From Neisseria sp. (GTDB lineage: Bacteria; Pseudomonadota; Gammaproteobacteria; Burkholderiales; Neisseriaceae): DNA of 34,339 bases. The notes under the pieces are model-generated. The model was not told the DNA's origin, ran no database searches, and saw only the letters and a program-made list of their open reading frames with translations. The position numbers and the translations under genes were made by a program. Below, piece by piece: positions 33,159 through 34,339 of the stretch. The stretch's first letter is position 1; every line of letters starts with the position of its first letter. The stretch is taken from contig NZ_JAUNHL010000020.1 of assembly GCF_030523955.1 (NCBI RefSeq), forward strand, positions 9,860-44,198. The letters are read 5' to 3'.

Positions 33159-34029
33159 TTAGAGCTGTTCTTTCACAAATTGCAAAAATTTTGCTGCTGT
33201 ACTAGAACTCTTATGCGTTTTCTTCCAAGCGAGAACAGAAGTCATCACAAGTTCAGGCTGAAGTGCTCGGAAAGTCAGGCGTGAGTGATCGAGAAGTACG
33301 GTAGCCCCTTCAATAGTTAATGCGCTGGCATAGTTTCTAGCAACAAGTGTGGTAATGTGGTTGATGAGGTTGTAAGGTAGCAACGATGTTCAGCTCAACG
33401 TTATCCGCCTGTAGCCAATGCTCCAGCTCTTTTTGTAGTGCGTAGCGGTTACTTGTGATGAGTGGTAAAGCATTCAGATCTTGCGGCGTGATATAAGTTT
33501 TTTCTGCCAACGGATTTTCAGACGACATCAGCAACCCCCAACGCTCTTGCGTGTTAAAACGCAGATAGTCGTAGCGATTGATTTCCACAGGTTCAAGCAA
33601 CACGCCGAAATCGAGCAGCCCAGTATCGAGTTTCTCTTTAATATCGTCAGCCATCGCACTGAAAAATTGAAATTCCACCTGCGGATATTGGCGTTGGAAG
33701 GTTTCGCAGTAACCCAGCATTTGTTGAGACGCTATTAGCCCTCCCATACCAATACTGATAATGCCGCTTACCGTATACCCACCCGTGAATTCGACTTTGA
33801 TTTTCTCTACCATTTCCACAACTTCTGTGGCCCGTTTGCTTAATGTTACGCCAGCATCGGTTAGCCTTAATCGCTTGCCGCGTTCAAATAATTGCACTCC
33901 TAGCTCTTCTTCTAGCTGAGCTATCCGGCGACTTAGGGCAGGTTGAGAAATGAAAGCAGTTTCTGCTGCACGAGAGATGTTTTCTTCACGTACTATGGCA
34001 AGAAAATAGCGTAATGTTTGGATATCCAC
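33159..34029 (-). pseudogene. LysR-family regulator, frameshifted
   Basis: Starts at GTG 34029 after AAGGGG. The N-terminal winged helix-turn-helix (MDIQTLRYFLAIVREENISR, then AAETAFISQPALSRRIAQLEEELGVQLFER) is intact, followed by the effector domain. At about 33373 an extra base (ACCTTACAAC for ACCTACAAC) shifts the frame after ELNIVAT, giving a stop 11 codons later. The second frame resumes with YNLINHITTLVARNYASALT and ends at 33159 (KFLQFVKEQL). Repaired length is 289 aa, normal for the family. The truncated product keeps the DNA-binding domain. It reads in the same direction as the cassette genes rather than divergently. Confidence 0.88.
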
Positions 34030-34244
34030 GAGATCCCCTTAGGAACAATTTTATGGATTTACGAATGACTCGAGACTTGTGCAACGGCTACATAATACCG
34101 AAAAATTGCCTTAAATCAGATTTTTTCTCGTGGATTATGTAGATAAATTGTCAATAAGGTCTAAATTTTCACACCTAACCGTTGTTAATATTCAGTGCGG
34201 GTATGTAGGAATTGATCGAGTTGCTGATGTACCTTGCCTTTTAC
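34030..34244. other. Right border spacer, no gene seen
   Basis: An AT-rich stretch between the lysR start and the stop codon of the next neisserial gene. It contains no uptake word of either type, no clear inverted repeat and no frame worth naming. It includes the junction where neisserial sequence resumes. Confidence 0.4.
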
Positions 34245-34339
34245 TCAAATAACCAGCCATAGCACCACCGGCAGCGTTATCATGGCCAACAAGGTTTGCA
34301 GGCTGATGATGCTGGCCATCAAAGCATGGTTGCCGCCGA
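34245..34339 (-). CDS. C-terminus of an AEC-family (auxin efflux carrier-like) transporter, partial
   Basis: The last 31 codons of a minus-strand gene cut by the window end: GGNHALMASIISLQTLLAM followed by ITLPVVLWLVI and TGA. The hydrophobic final helix with SLQTLLA...TLP is typical of the end of AEC-family permeases. GC content and codon use return to the neisserial pattern. Confidence 0.6.
   Translation of the reverse strand, partial: GGNHALMASIISLQTLLAMITLPVVLWLVI

Noticed and set aside
33517-33528. DUS-like ATGTCGTCTGAA inside lysR
   Set aside because: One mismatch from another DUS dialect, but a single copy in coding sequence; chance is a sufficient explanation.

Overview
The window is a stretch of a Neisseriaceae chromosome. 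Between positions 1 and 24,890 it carries about 21 exact copies of the 12-mer TGCCTGTCTGAA (both strands), plus near variants. This is the DNA uptake sequence (DUS) dialect described for Neisseria wadsworthii-type species (TG-wadDUS), not the GCCGTCTGAA core of N. meningitidis and N. gonorrhoeae. Correia-type repeats, an arginine-type EF-P with its rhamnosyltransferase EarP, a gonococcal-type prolyl iminopeptidase and Neisseria-type GyrA agree with this. The species is an inference from the uptake dialect only.

Layout. 1-3,930: a possible gene start at the edge, a Bcp/PrxQ peroxiredoxin, a CNT nucleoside transporter with hemF behind it, and a kinase-like protein. 3,930-4,370: intergenic repeats. 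4,395-7,385: potG-potH-potI polyamine ABC transporter operon on the minus strand, without a binding protein. 7,631-13,262: a minus-strand surface-glycan operon read rmlD, flippase, GT4-like glycosyltransferase, GT2 glycosyltransferase, initiating phosphoglycosyltransferase. 13,476-15,549: lemA and two TPM-domain genes. 15,907-19,359: DUF445 protein, pip, trpS. 19,360-19,780: a repeat island. 19,780-24,468, minus strand: trpE, recA, efp, earP. 24,469-24,993: an AT-rich spacer with two perfect and two near-perfect DnaA boxes. 24,994-27,783: gyrA, which ends in a hairpin built from a different, canonical-type DUS (AGGCCGTCTGAA).

The most unusual part is about 28,260-34,029. It is AT-richer, has no TG-wadDUS, and contains two perfect copies of the Haemophilus-type uptake signal AAGTGCGGT with the extended A/T tract. 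It encodes, all on the minus strand, a LysR regulator, a cyclophilin-like protein, an alpha/beta hydrolase, an MFS exporter, a short-chain dehydrogenase and a carboxymuconolactone-decarboxylase/cupin fusion. The simplest reading is a block acquired from a Pasteurellaceae donor. It is decaying: LysR and SDR each carry a 1-bp frameshift, the hydrolase has an in-frame stop, and the two proteins with signal-peptide-like leaders lack a normal start for the exported form. Only the MFS gene is clean. A fragment resembling the N-terminus of an IS630-type transposase and a Correia element lie at the left border. On the right a typical neisserial gene (AEC-family transporter, partial) resumes.

Functional links. 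RmlD makes dTDP-rhamnose, a likely donor for the glycan operon and the known donor type for EarP, which modifies Arg32 of EF-P; the three genes lie within about 12 kb. DUS inverted repeats serve repeatedly as probable terminators.
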